From: Chitinophagales bacterium
GTDB taxonomy: Bacteria > Bacteroidota > Bacteroidia > Chitinophagales > Saprospiraceae
Assembly (NCBI GenBank): GCA_017303875.1
Contig: JAFLBP010000016.1
Coordinates: 1 to 64,000 of the forward strand
Length of the DNA stretch: 64,000 bases
Direction: 5' to 3'
In this document: positions 42,736 through 51,254 of the stretch, one piece after another
How positions within the stretch are numbered: position 1 is the first letter of the stretch
Layout: each line of letters opens with the position of its first letter
Notes under the pieces: model-generated
What the model saw: only the letters and a program-made list of their open reading frames with translations
The model's database searches: none
What the model was told of the DNA's origin: nothing
Program-made: the position numbers and the translations under genes

Positions 42736-44142
42736 ATGTTCAAAACACTGATTAAACGCAGCCTCGCCGGACTTTTAATCCTTTTTTCCCTGGCGCCGCT
42801 GTCTGCGCAACTGACCATCAAGGTGCTTTCGGTGCCGTCTACAACGCCGCCTAATGGGCCGATTCACATTGTCGGCTCCTTCAACAACTGGAACCCCGGC
42901 GACCCGGCCCGGGTACTTAGCGCCAATGGCAACGGCCAATACAGCATTACCCTCAATATTGCTGCCGGCCCCATAGAGTTCAAATTTACCCGCGGCTCCT
43001 GGGCAACAGTGGAGGGCAATGCCAGCGGGAATTATCTGCCTAATCGCACCTACAACTACGCCGGCGGCGCAGCAACTTTGGAGTTGAATATCCTTACCTG
43101 GGAAGACCTCAGTGCCGGCTCCACGGCGGCCTCCAATGTGCAAGTGCTCGACAATGCATTTTACATGCCGCAGCTCAACCGCAATCGGCGCATATGGCTG
43201 TATCTGCCGCCCGATTATTTCAACACCACCAAGCGCTACCCCGTATTGTATATGCACGACGGCCAGAACCTCTTTGATCAGGCCACCTCTTTTTCCGGTG
43301 AATGGAAAGTGGATGAGTCGCTTAATGCCCTGCACCAACAGGGCGATTACGGTTGTATCGTGGTGGGTATTGATAATGGCGGACAGTACCGACTGGATGA
43401 GTATTCGCCCTGGGTAAATCCGCAGTACGGCGGCGGACAAGGCGATGCCTATGTGGAATTTATTACCAATACCCTCAAGCCGCATATTGATTCGCTGTAC
43501 CGGACTTTGCCCGACCGGGTTTCTACCGGCATCATGGGCAGCAGCATGGGCGGTCTCATTTCCATGTATGCGTTTTCCGAGCGCCAGGATGTGTTTTCGC
43601 GTGCCGGAATTTTTTCTCCGGCCTTTTGGTTTGCCGGCAACAATTCAGCGGCACATACGGCGTCGCACCCGAAGTATAATCAGGCGCGCGTGTACTTCCT
43701 CAGTGGCGGGCAGGAGCCGGCCTATGTGACGCAGGATATGCAGGCGGTGGCTGATGCGATGCTCGTGGCCGGTTTTGGACAGGAAGAGCAACAACGCCTG
43801 ACGCCCGCCGACGGGCAGCACTCCGAATGGTTCTGGGCGCGTGAGTTTTCGGATGCGTACAAATGGCTCTTTACTTTTTCCGTCGGGACACAAGTGCCGG
43901 AAACTGCCGAAGTGCAGATTTTTCCAAATCCTGCCGGCAATTGGGTGCGTATTGCAGATTTGCCGCAACAGGCCAATGCGCAGGTGCAAATTTTTAGTGC
44001 CGACGGCAAATTGCAACAAGACACCCTGCTCCCGGCCGGGCAGGCGCTCTGGACGGGCGATCTGGCGCCGGGTTTTTACTGGCTTAAAGTGCGCAGCACG
44101 CCAAAAAGTGCCTGGCTGACGGCCAAATTGATTAAATCCTGA
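42736..44142 (+). CDS. Secreted esterase with starch-binding-like domain and T9SS tail
   Basis: About 468 aa from MFKTLIKRSLAGLL (another Met, 7 codons up, is possible). After the signal peptide comes a CBM20/48-like fold: PIHIVGSFNNWNPGDPARVL and GPIEFKFTRGSWATVEGNAS. The esterase D-like alpha/beta hydrolase covers about residues 135-380: YPVLYMHDGQNLFDQATSFS, CIVVGIDNGG, nucleophile elbow VSTGIMGSSMGGLISMYAFS, and a likely catalytic His in DGQHSEWFWAREF. The C-terminus (IFPNPAGNWVRIADLP to TAKLIKS) is a type A T9SS domain. A role in deacylating surface or environmental polysaccharides is inferred. The next gene starts 1 bp after its stop. Confidence 0.88.
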   Translation: MFKTLIKRSLAGLLILFSLAPLSAQLTIKVLSVPSTTPPNGPIHIVGSFNNWNPGDPARVLSANGNGQYSITLNIAAGPIEFKFTRGSWATVEGNASGNYLPNRTYNYAGGAATLELNILTWEDLSAGSTAASNVQVLDNAFYMPQLNRNRRIWLYLPPDYFNTTKRYPVLYMHDGQNLFDQATSFSGEWKVDESLNALHQQGDYGCIVVGIDNGGQYRLDEYSPWVNPQYGGGQGDAYVEFITNTLKPHIDSLYRTLPDRVSTGIMGSSMGGLISMYAFSERQDVFSRAGIFSPAFWFAGNNSAAHTASHPKYNQARVYFLSGGQEPAYVTQDMQAVADAMLVAGFGQEEQQRLTPADGQHSEWFWAREFSDAYKWLFTFSVGTQVPETAEVQIFPNPAGNWVRIADLPQQANAQVQIFSADGKLQQDTLLPAGQALWTGDLAPGFYWLKVRSTPKSAWLTAKLIKS

Positions 44143-44143
44143 T

Positions 44144-45289
44144 ATGGAAAAACAAAAAGTAATGGTTACGGGCTGCTTTGACCTGTTGCACAGCGGGCAT
44201 GTAGCTTTTTTGAAAGAAGCCGCCGAATTAGGTGATCTCTACGTCTGTATCGGCTCCGATGAAAATGTGTACTTCCTCAAAGGCCGTTATCCGGTGAACC
44301 CGCAGGAGGAGCGGCAGTACCTGTTGGAGGCGCTGTCCTGTGTGCATGTGGTGCGGGTTAATGCGGGCATGGGCGTTATGGATTTCTTGCAGGAAATGGA
44401 GGACATTCGTCCGGATATATTTTTCGTCAATCAAGACGGTCATACACCCGATAAGGCGCGGATTTGCGCGGAGCGCGGGGTGCAATATGTGGTGTCGGAT
44501 CGCAAACCGCACACTGGCTTGCCGGAGCGCAGCACCACTTCCCTGCGGGTAGAATGCACCATTCCTTATCGGGTGGATCTGGCAGGCGGCTGGTTAGATC
44601 AGCCCTGGGTATCCAAATTTGCCGCCGGGCCGGTGCTTACGGCCAGTATTGAACCAACTTTTGATTTTAATGATCGCAGCGGCATGGCTACCAGCACCCG
44701 GAAAAAAGCCATTGAATTGTGGCGTACGGCATTGCCGGGTGGCAATCCGGAGTTGCAGGCCAAAATGTTGTTTGCCTACGAAAATCCACCCGGTACTCAG
44801 GAAGTTGCGGGTTCGCAGGACGCCATTGGTATTGTGTTTTCGGGCCTGAACCGCTTGAATTACGAGGGGCATTACTGGCCAAAAAACATTGATCGGGTGC
44901 AGGATGAGGAAATATTGGCCTGGTTAGAGCAGCATTTGTACCTCGTGACCCTCGGGCCACGGCAAAGTAGTTACAAGGTACTGGATAATACCCACATTAC
45001 AGAAGCGGGCGCGCGAGCCTTGTCGGATGCGGCCATTGCCTGTTGGGATGCCATTTTGCGGCGCGATTTGTCAGCCTTTGGTGCGGCGTTCAGGGCCTCT
45101 TTTGAGGCGCAGATTGCGATGTTTCCGAATATGGCGGACGCGGGTATTTTTGAGCTGATCGGGCAGTACCACGACAAAGCGCTGGGCTGGAAGCTCAGTG
45201 GGGCCGGCGGAGGCGGTTACCTGGTTTTAGTATCAGCAACTGTCATCGAGCCGGCCATACGGATTCGGATAAGGCGCGGAGGCGCCTGA
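44144..45289 (+). CDS. Fused cytidylyltransferase and GHMP kinase
   Basis: A 381-aa two-domain enzyme. Residues about 1-135 are an RfaE-type nucleotidyltransferase (MVTGCFDLLHSGHVAFLKEA with the HxGH motif, then YVCIGSDENVYFLKGRYPVN). From about residue 140 comes a GHMP sugar kinase: ECTIPYRVDLAGGWLDQPWV, a modified phosphate-binding loop near SGMATSTRKKAIELW, EVAGSQDAIGIVFSGLNRLN, and the C-terminal GWKLSGAGGGGYLVLV. Such a protein could phosphorylate a sugar and then activate it to an NDP-sugar for glycan synthesis. The C-terminal IRIRIRRGGA looks non-family and ends within a hairpin (45272-45287). Confidence 0.85.
   Translation: MEKQKVMVTGCFDLLHSGHVAFLKEAAELGDLYVCIGSDENVYFLKGRYPVNPQEERQYLLEALSCVHVVRVNAGMGVMDFLQEMEDIRPDIFFVNQDGHTPDKARICAERGVQYVVSDRKPHTGLPERSTTSLRVECTIPYRVDLAGGWLDQPWVSKFAAGPVLTASIEPTFDFNDRSGMATSTRKKAIELWRTALPGGNPELQAKMLFAYENPPGTQEVAGSQDAIGIVFSGLNRLNYEGHYWPKNIDRVQDEEILAWLEQHLYLVTLGPRQSSYKVLDNTHITEAGARALSDAAIACWDAILRRDLSAFGAAFRASFEAQIAMFPNMADAGIFELIGQYHDKALGWKLSGAGGGGYLVLVSATVIEPAIRIRIRRGGA
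45272..45287. other. Hairpin at the end of the fused kinase gene
   Basis: AGGCGC-GGAG-GCGCCT perfect stem overlapping the last codons and the first base of the stop. It lacks a T-run and may shape the 3' end or reflect an inserted repeat. Confidence 0.4.
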
Positions 45290-45304
45290 CATTTTGTTCG
45301 GAAA

Positions 45305-46258
45305 TTATTTATCGTCGCCGAAGTAGGCGATAATTTTATCAGCCAATTCCATACCGATATACGATTGCGCTTCGATGGTGCCGGCGCCGATATGCGGCGT
45401 GACAGACACTTTCGGGTGGCGCAGTACGGCATCGCTGGGGGTGGGTTCGTTTTCGAATACATCGAGGCCTACACCGGCAATTTTACCGCTATCGAGGGCT
45501 TCCAGCATGGCTTTTTCTTCGATAACGCCACCGCGGGCGGTATTGATAAGGAAAACGCCATCGCGCATGCTGGCAATTTCGCCGGCTTTCACCAGCGATT
45601 CGTTGATGCCCGGAATGTGGAAAGTAATGAAGTCGGACTCCCGGAGGATGCGTTCCAGGGGTTCCGTGCGTACCTTCACGCAGAGGCGCATGTCGGGGTA
45701 TTCCAGTAATTGAATGCCGATTTCTGCTTCCTGCACGAAGGGGTCATGTGCGCGAACGCGCATACCGGTGCCGAGCGCGATGCGGGCAACTTCCTGGCCG
45801 ATACGGCCAAAACCGACGATGCCGAGGGTTTTCCCTTTTACCTGGAAGCCGGCTTCATAAGCTTTTTTGAGCTTTTTGAAATCGCCGCCGGGCATTTCGC
45901 GGTTGCTGCGGTTGAGCGAGCGGGCCAGCGAGTAGATGTGGGCGAAAGTCAGCTCTGCTACGGCGCGGGAAGATGCGTTTGGCGTGTTGTAGACCTGGAT
46001 GCCTTTGCTTTTGGCGTATTCAATGTCGATGTTATCGACACCGACGCCGCCGCGGGCAATGATTTTAAGGTTTTTCCCGGCGTCAATTACCTCTTTGTTA
46101 ACCTTCGTAGCGCTGCGTACAATTAAAACATCATACTCGCCAATGCGGGCAGGTAACTCTTCCTGGGGAATTCTGGTGTCCTCCACTAAATAATCCGCCT
46201 CCTCAAGCAACAAGCGTCCATCGGGGTGAATGCCGTCGTTGGCAAGTATTTTAATCAT
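45305..46258 (-). CDS. serA: D-2-hydroxyacid dehydrogenase, probable phosphoglycerate dehydrogenase
   Basis: A 317-aa NAD-dependent enzyme, likely the first step of serine synthesis. N-terminal MIKILANDGIHPDGRLLLEE; IIARGGVGVDNIDIEYAKSK; the NAD site LGIVGFGRIGQEVARIALGT; the catalytic Arg in LINTARGGVIEEKAML; the Glu in IAGVGLDVFENEP; and the His in VTPHIGAGTIEAQSYIG. It lacks the C-terminal ACT domain, as short SerA forms in Bacteroidota do. Other 2-hydroxyacid specificities are possible. A -7 box (TATCTTTG on the minus strand, 46309-46316) lies about 50 nt upstream. Confidence 0.87.
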   Translation of the reverse strand: MIKILANDGIHPDGRLLLEEADYLVEDTRIPQEELPARIGEYDVLIVRSATKVNKEVIDAGKNLKIIARGGVGVDNIDIEYAKSKGIQVYNTPNASSRAVAELTFAHIYSLARSLNRSNREMPGGDFKKLKKAYEAGFQVKGKTLGIVGFGRIGQEVARIALGTGMRVRAHDPFVQEAEIGIQLLEYPDMRLCVKVRTEPLERILRESDFITFHIPGINESLVKAGEIASMRDGVFLINTARGGVIEEKAMLEALDSGKIAGVGLDVFENEPTPSDAVLRHPKVSVTPHIGAGTIEAQSYIGMELADKIIAYFGDDK

Positions 46259-46637
46259 GTTGAAAGTGTGTTTATCTGCTGAGCAGTTACAAATAAAATT
46301 TGGTGCGGCAAAGATAGCTGTTTTTAAACCTTTTTAGCGTTTATGGGGTAATTTCTCAGGTAATGGAATGCTTCTTTTTTCATTATTTTTATGCTATTTT
46401 GTTCAATTGGCCTTAATCGAATTGCTTTTGCAACGTGTGTATTGATGAAAAATGGCCCCGTTGTTGCCAGTTGATAAAATTCCACCGGACTGATGGCTGC
46501 GGGGAAGCGCTGTTGTTATTTTGAAACAATTTTAACTTTAAAATAATTTCAGGAAAATATTATATGCTATTGAAACCTTTTTGGCTGGCCTGGCCGTTTT
46601 TTATACTGCATTCTGTAATCCAAATTAATTTTGCCGC
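46259..46637. other. Divergent gap with promoter boxes, no gene
   Basis: A 379-bp AT-rich stretch between divergent genes. The leftward box TATCTTTG (minus strand, 46309-46316) serves the dehydrogenase. The rightward box TAATTTTG (46626-46633) ends 4 nt before the ATG of the MFS gene, suggesting a leaderless mRNA. No ORF or RNA gene is recognised in the middle. Confidence 0.5.
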
Positions 46638-47894
46638 ATGTTAAACAAGTTTTTCACCCACTGGATATCCTCATACCGGGGAATCCCCCGCGAAATCTGG
46701 TTATTGTCCCTGGTAAGCCTCATTAACCGTTGCGGGGGCTTGGTCATCGCTTTTATTACCCTCTATTTTACTTCAAAGCTGGGTTTTTCGCTGGAGGATG
46801 CCGGTTTTATTATGGGCTTTTTTGGGGTAGGCGCGCTCATCGGCGCTTATGCCGGTGGCTGGCTGACGGATAAACTCGGTTACTACCCGGTACAGTTCTG
46901 GAGTCTGGTGGCCAACGGTGTAGTCTTGCTCCTGATGATGGTGGTGCAGTCGTTCTGGCTGATGTGCTTTACCGTATTGGTGTTGAGCATTACGGCAGAT
47001 GTTTTCCGCCCGGCCAACTCGATTGCCATTGCGGTATACAGCAACCCGGAGACGCGCACACGATCGGTTTCTCTGTACCGGATGGCGGTCAATCTGGGCT
47101 GGGCCATTGCGCCGGTGCTGGGCGGACTATTGGCCACGTTGGGGTGGGAATGGTTGTTTTGGGTAGATGGTTTCACCTGTATTTTTGCGGCATTGATGTT
47201 GCGCTACCTTTTGCCGGAAAAGAAAGCCAAAAAAACGGAGGAAATGCCGGCGCCTGAACACGCAGAAAGCAAGGCGCCGCTGAAGTACAGCACTATTTTT
47301 TCCGACCGGCTTTTTTTGCTGTTTCTTGGCCTTACCATGGTCAATGCGCTTATTTTTATGCAATTGATCTGGATAGTGCCGCCTTATTTCAAGGAGGTGC
47401 ACGGTTGGTCGGAGGCCAAGATCGGGGTGATGAGCGCGCTCAACGGCGCCATTGTTTTTTTGGTGGAGATGCCGCTTATCTTTGCACTGGAAGGCCGGCG
47501 AGGCGGAATGTACTATATCCGGATCGGGTTGGTTTTTTATGCGCTGGCGCACCTGAGTTTTTTGCTGCCCGGCGTAGCACTGATTGGCGCCATTGTTTAC
47601 ATGATATTTATCTCCTTAGGGGAAATATTTGTAATGCCCTTTAGTTTCAACTTTGCTTTTGCCCGCGCAAACGGACAAAAAGCGGGCCGCTACATGGCGC
47701 TTTACACCATGGCTTACTCCGTTACCAACATCGTTGCGCCCTTGTTCGGCACGCAAATCGCAAGCCGTTGGGGCTACCACGTGTTGTGGATGGTGGTGGC
47801 AGCGCTTTCCATAGTAGCGCTGGCCGGAATCTGGTATTTAGATAAAAAACTGAAAGCTGAAAACGCCGGACGGCCGAGTTCGGCGACTATCTGA
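46638..47894 (+). CDS. Major facilitator superfamily transporter
   Basis: A 418-aa protein with about 12 membrane segments. MFS motif A appears between helices 2 and 3 (GAYAGGWLTDKLGYYPVQFW), and NPETRTRSVSLYRMAVNLGW matches the helix 4-5 region of drug-efflux-type members. A cytoplasmic loop of about 30 residues (LLPEKKAKKTEEMPAPEHAE) separates the two halves. Substrate unknown. The -7 promoter box lies 4 nt upstream of the ATG, so the transcript may be leaderless. The stop overlaps the convergent gene by 8 nt. Confidence 0.9.
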   Translation: MLNKFFTHWISSYRGIPREIWLLSLVSLINRCGGLVIAFITLYFTSKLGFSLEDAGFIMGFFGVGALIGAYAGGWLTDKLGYYPVQFWSLVANGVVLLLMMVVQSFWLMCFTVLVLSITADVFRPANSIAIAVYSNPETRTRSVSLYRMAVNLGWAIAPVLGGLLATLGWEWLFWVDGFTCIFAALMLRYLLPEKKAKKTEEMPAPEHAESKAPLKYSTIFSDRLFLLFLGLTMVNALIFMQLIWIVPPYFKEVHGWSEAKIGVMSALNGAIVFLVEMPLIFALEGRRGGMYYIRIGLVFYALAHLSFLLPGVALIGAIVYMIFISLGEIFVMPFSFNFAFARANGQKAGRYMALYTMAYSVTNIVAPLFGTQIASRWGYHVLWMVVAALSIVALAGIWYLDKKLKAENAGRPSSATI

Positions 47895-49134
47895 TCAGCA
47901 CAACAGTGCCGGATTTTACCTTCTCCACGCCGTCGCATTTGTAACGCAGGCGATACAGGAAAGTGCCGGGGTTGAGCGGGGAGCCGTTTGATTTCCCGTC
48001 CCAGGTTTCAAACTCATTTGCCGCGCTGAAAACACGGCCGCCCCAGCGGTCGAAAATTTCAAAGGACATAAAGTCCCGTATGGCAAATGGGTTTGCTATC
48101 CCGAACACGTCATTCCTGCCGGGCGAGCCGCCGGGCGTAAAGGCATTTGGGATGAAAATCTGGTTGCAGTCTAAAGAATCGGGGTTGAGTACTTCTATGC
48201 GTATGGTATCTTTCGCTGTGCAGCCGTTGCCGGTTCTGAACTCAACGACATAAGTGCTGATGCCCTCGCTGCCTGGCGTAATGACCGGAGATGCACTGCC
48301 CGGGTCGGATACTTCGCCGCTGGGCGTCCAGGAAATAAGGTCGGTGCAAATATCATTGGTTTTAATATTGACCGAATTGCCAAGGTAAATCAGGGTGTCG
48401 CCGTTCACGATCTGGTTAGGGCGCGAGAAATATTCCAAAAATGCATCCGGTTCCAGGGCCTTGGAGAAAAAGCGCAGTTCATCAAGGGCGCCATCGAAAT
48501 AAGTATCGGTAGGGCAAATGGGTTCGCCAATTTTGAAAGGGGCGTTGGAGCTGAGGTCGAGGCGGGCAATGGTGGTTTTGGTATCGCGCAATTCACCGTT
48601 GATGTAGAGGGAAAGGCGGTTGTCGCTGCGCACAATAGTGATAAACTGCCAGCAAACATTTGCATCCAGGCGACTTTGCACCACTGTTGCAAGTGTATCA
48701 TTTTCGCTGATGCCCACAGAGATGTTACCGGAGGGCTGATTGGTCAGGCGCCGATAGCGCACCCAAAACGCATTTTTGGTATTGCAGGCGCTTTGTTTGC
48801 TCATGATGGTTTGAGGCGCCTGGGTAACCCCGGTTCCGGGAGGGGTAGGTTTCAGGTAAAAACTGATGGTAAAGTCGCTGGTGGTAAAAATATCCTTGAA
48901 TGGGCCGACGAGCAGGAGCGCATCGTCATTGCCATCGAAGCTGACACTTTGATCTCCCAGGCCACAAATACAGGTTGTATCGTCGATAAAAGTACCGATA
49001 GAGCCGTTGCCGGTTTCATCTTCGATGAGGCAATTATCGAAGTTGAAATAAGCGAGCAGTTTGTTAGGATTGGTCGACTGCCCGAATAAGGCCCCGGCGC
49101 AGATTAAAAATACGAGTACGAGATTAAAACGCAT
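47887..49134 (-). CDS. LamG-like secreted protein with T9SS type B sorting domain
   Basis: A 415-aa exported protein; signal peptide MRFNLVLVFLICAGALFGQS. Residues about 25-245 form a LamG/concanavalin-like carbohydrate-binding domain (LLAYFNFDNCLIEDETGNGS, DFTISFYLKPTPPGTGVTQA, ISGELRDTK-like strand, GALDELRFFSKALEPDAFLE). A short Ig-like linker follows. The C-terminal about 85 residues (IFIPNAFTPGGSPGRNDVFG, FEIFDRWGGRVFSAANEFET, GTFLYRLRYKCDG) are the CHU_C/type B T9SS sorting domain. It is the only type B cargo in the window. Probably a surface protein binding glycans. Confidence 0.9.
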   Translation of the reverse strand: MRFNLVLVFLICAGALFGQSTNPNKLLAYFNFDNCLIEDETGNGSIGTFIDDTTCICGLGDQSVSFDGNDDALLLVGPFKDIFTTSDFTISFYLKPTPPGTGVTQAPQTIMSKQSACNTKNAFWVRYRRLTNQPSGNISVGISENDTLATVVQSRLDANVCWQFITIVRSDNRLSLYINGELRDTKTTIARLDLSSNAPFKIGEPICPTDTYFDGALDELRFFSKALEPDAFLEYFSRPNQIVNGDTLIYLGNSVNIKTNDICTDLISWTPSGEVSDPGSASPVITPGSEGISTYVVEFRTGNGCTAKDTIRIEVLNPDSLDCNQIFIPNAFTPGGSPGRNDVFGIANPFAIRDFMSFEIFDRWGGRVFSAANEFETWDGKSNGSPLNPGTFLYRLRYKCDGVEKVKSGTVVLIR

Positions 49135-49194
49135 GTGTATTCAAATTTGCAGTAGAGAACGATGTTTGGGCAAAATTATTGGCGTGTATCCGGT

Positions 49195-50109
49195 TTACAC
49201 CTGAAAATTCACCAGTTCTGCAAACTGCTCGACACGTTCGCGGATGAGGTTTTCGTCGAGGTCGGCTAAGCGTTCGGTGCTGAATTTTTCAACACAGAAA
49301 GAGGCCATTGCAGAGCCGTAAATGATGGCGCGTTTCATGCCGGCGAAGGAGAGGTCGCCACGCGCGGCCAATGCGCCCATGAAGCCGCCTGCAAAGGTGT
49401 CGCCCGCGCCCGTCGGGTCAATCACTTCTGCCAGGGGCAGGCCCGCAGCAAAGAAGGTTTTACCTTCATGGAATAAAAGGGCGCCGTGTTCGCCTTTTTT
49501 AATAACCACATATTTTGGCCCCATCTCGTGAATGATATTGGCCGCTTTGAGCAGGGCGTGTTCGCCGGAAAGCTGACGCGCTTCTTCATCGTTGATGATG
49601 AGCATGTCAATGCGTTTGATAACCTTCATCAGATCATCCCAGGCAGAATTCATCCAGAAATTCATTGTGTCCAACGCAATGAGCTTGGGGCGTTCCTCCA
49701 GCTGATCGATCACCTGCATCTGAATTTGCGGGGTGAGGTTACCCAGCATCAAAAAATCGGGTTTGCGGAAAGCCGGCGGCACAATCGGATTGAAATCTGC
49801 CAGTACGTTCAACTGCGTATCCAGCGTATCGCGCGAATTGAGGTCGCGATGGTATTTGCCGGCCCAATAAAATGACTTTTTGCCCTCCATGATTTGCAGG
49901 CCCTGTAAATCCACGCCGCGGGAGCGCAAATCGTCGAGGGTTGATTCCGGGAAATCATCTCCGACCACAGAAACCAACTGAACCGGCTGAACGAAATAGG
50001 AGGCTGCCAGCGCAATATACGTGCAGGCGCCGCCCACAACCATTTCTGCCCGGCCATGAGGCGTTTCGATATCGTCAAAGGCAAGTGTGCCGACAGCTAG
50101 TAAGCTCAT
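49195..50109 (-). CDS. PfkB-family sugar/nucleoside kinase
   Basis: A 304-aa ribokinase-like kinase. The N-terminus MSLLAVGTLAFDDIETPHGR with VVGGACTYIALAASYFV is the glycine-rich substrate motif; the C-terminal ATP/anion-hole motif is EVIDPTGAGDTFAGGFMGAL with the catalytic Asp in GAGD. The start was set by the conserved N-terminus. The related neighbour psuG suggests pseudouridine or a nucleoside as a possible substrate, but the two genes diverge across a tRNA, so this is weak. Sugar kinases with this N-terminus are common in Bacteroidota. Confidence 0.88.
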   Translation of the reverse strand: MSLLAVGTLAFDDIETPHGRAEMVVGGACTYIALAASYFVQPVQLVSVVGDDFPESTLDDLRSRGVDLQGLQIMEGKKSFYWAGKYHRDLNSRDTLDTQLNVLADFNPIVPPAFRKPDFLMLGNLTPQIQMQVIDQLEERPKLIALDTMNFWMNSAWDDLMKVIKRIDMLIINDEEARQLSGEHALLKAANIIHEMGPKYVVIKKGEHGALLFHEGKTFFAAGLPLAEVIDPTGAGDTFAGGFMGALAARGDLSFAGMKRAIIYGSAMASFCVEKFSTERLADLDENLIRERVEQFAELVNFQV

Positions 50110-50142
50110 AAGTGCAAAAAATGAAGTTGTTGAACGGATAAT

Positions 50143-50176
50143 AAAAAAAGCCACCGCTTTAACAGGCAGTGGCTTT
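50143..50176 (-). terminator. Terminator of tRNA-Asn
   Basis: On the minus strand: 8-bp stem AAAGCCAC / GTGGCTTT followed by further T (50143-50149), starting 3 nt after the tRNA. It stops read-through into the PfkB gene. Confidence 0.85.
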
Positions 50177-50178
50177 CG

Positions 50179-50252
50179 CGCTCCATCAAGGACTTGAACC
50201 TTGGACCTACGGATTAACAGTCCGCCGCTCTAACCGACTGAGCTAATGAAGC
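50179..50252 (-). tRNA. tRNA-Asn (anticodon GUU)
   Basis: A 74-nt cloverleaf on the minus strand. Acceptor arms GCTTCAT / ATGGAGC pair with one G-U, D-arm TAGCTCAGTCGGTTAGAGC, anticodon loop CTGTTAA giving GUU, T-arm with GGTTCAAGTCC, discriminator G as expected for Asn. The CCA tail is not encoded. Confidence 0.97.
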
Positions 50253-50281
50253 ATTATTTGTGCTTTTCTTGAAAAGCGGGG

Positions 50282-50313
50282 CAAAGATACGTTCGTTCCA
50301 AACAATTATGCAA
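50282..50313 (-). promoter_or_regulatory. Promoter of tRNA-Asn
   Basis: On the minus strand: TTG (50311-50313), 21 nt, TATCTTTG (50282-50289), about 30 nt before the mature 5' end. A perfect GCTTTTC/GAAAAGC hairpin (50262-50277) lies in the precursor leader. Confidence 0.7.
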
Positions 50314-50335
50314 CCTTTGTTGAAAATTTTTTTTG

Positions 50336-51250
50336 ATGAAAATGAATTTTCTGGATTGCTCCCCCGAAGTAAGTGCCGCTTTAGCACAAAAAAAGGCCAT
50401 TGTAGCCCTCGAAAGTACCATTATTGCCCACGGAATGCCTTATCCAAAAAATGTAGAAACTGCCATGCGGGTGGAGGCAATGGTGCGAAAACACGGCGCT
50501 ATACCTGCTACCTGTGCCATTATCGACGGCCGATTGAAAGCCGGACTAAGCGCTGCGGAGCTGGAACTGTTCGGTCAGCAGGGCGCTGGCATCGCAAAAG
50601 TCAGCCGCCGCGATTTCCCCCTGCTGCTCGCACGCAGGCAACACGGCGCTACAACAGTTGCCGCCACAATGATCATCGCCCAGATGGCAGGTATCCGTGT
50701 TTTTGCTACCGGCGGCATCGGCGGCGTTCACCGCGGCGCACCGCAAACCTTCGATATTTCTGCCGATTTGCAGGAGCTGGCCCATACCTCGGTGGCTGTT
50801 GTGACGGCCGGCGCCAAAAGCATTCTCGACCTGCCGCTTACCCTTGAATATTTGGAAACACAGGGCGTGCCTGTTCTGGGCTACCAAACCAATGAGTTTC
50901 CGGCGTTTTATACCCGACAAAGCGGCCTGCCCGTAGATGCCCGGCTGGATAGCCCCGCCGAAATTGCCGAAGTACTTACGGCCAAATGGGCACTCGGACT
51001 TCAGGGCGGCGTGGTGGTCGCCAATCCCATTCCCGCTGCACATTCTCTGCCACCGGAACAGATCGAAGCGGTCATTGCCGCAGCGATTGCCGAAGCCGAA
51101 GCCGCAGGCGTTAAAGGCAAAGCGCTGACGCCTTTTTTGCTGGCGCGGATCGAGCAAATGACGGAGGGCAACAGCTTGCTGTCGAATATTGAATTAGTGC
51201 TGAATAATGCGCAATTGGCCGCCGAAATTGCGGTAGCAATGGCCGGTTAA
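50336..51250 (+). CDS. psuG: Pseudouridine-5'-phosphate glycosidase
   Basis: A 304-aa enzyme that reversibly splits pseudouridine 5'-phosphate into uracil and ribose 5-phosphate. Family blocks: KKAIVALESTIIAHGMPYPK, ATCAIIDGRLKAGLSAAELE, VSRRDFPLLLARRQHGATTV with the catalytic Lys-equivalent region, FATGGIGGVHRGAPQTFDIS, VVTAGAKSILDLPLTLEYLE and LGYQTNEFPAFYTRQSGLPV. Three possible starts lie within 9 nt (TTG, ATG, ATG); the first ATG is given. It diverges from tRNA-Asn and ends 4 bp before the convergent acyltransferase. Confidence 0.95.
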   Translation: MKMNFLDCSPEVSAALAQKKAIVALESTIIAHGMPYPKNVETAMRVEAMVRKHGAIPATCAIIDGRLKAGLSAAELELFGQQGAGIAKVSRRDFPLLLARRQHGATTVAATMIIAQMAGIRVFATGGIGGVHRGAPQTFDISADLQELAHTSVAVVTAGAKSILDLPLTLEYLETQGVPVLGYQTNEFPAFYTRQSGLPVDARLDSPAEIAEVLTAKWALGLQGGVVVANPIPAAHSLPPEQIEAVIAAAIAEAEAAGVKGKALTPFLLARIEQMTEGNSLLSNIELVLNNAQLAAEIAVAMAG

Positions 51251-51254
51251 CGCC

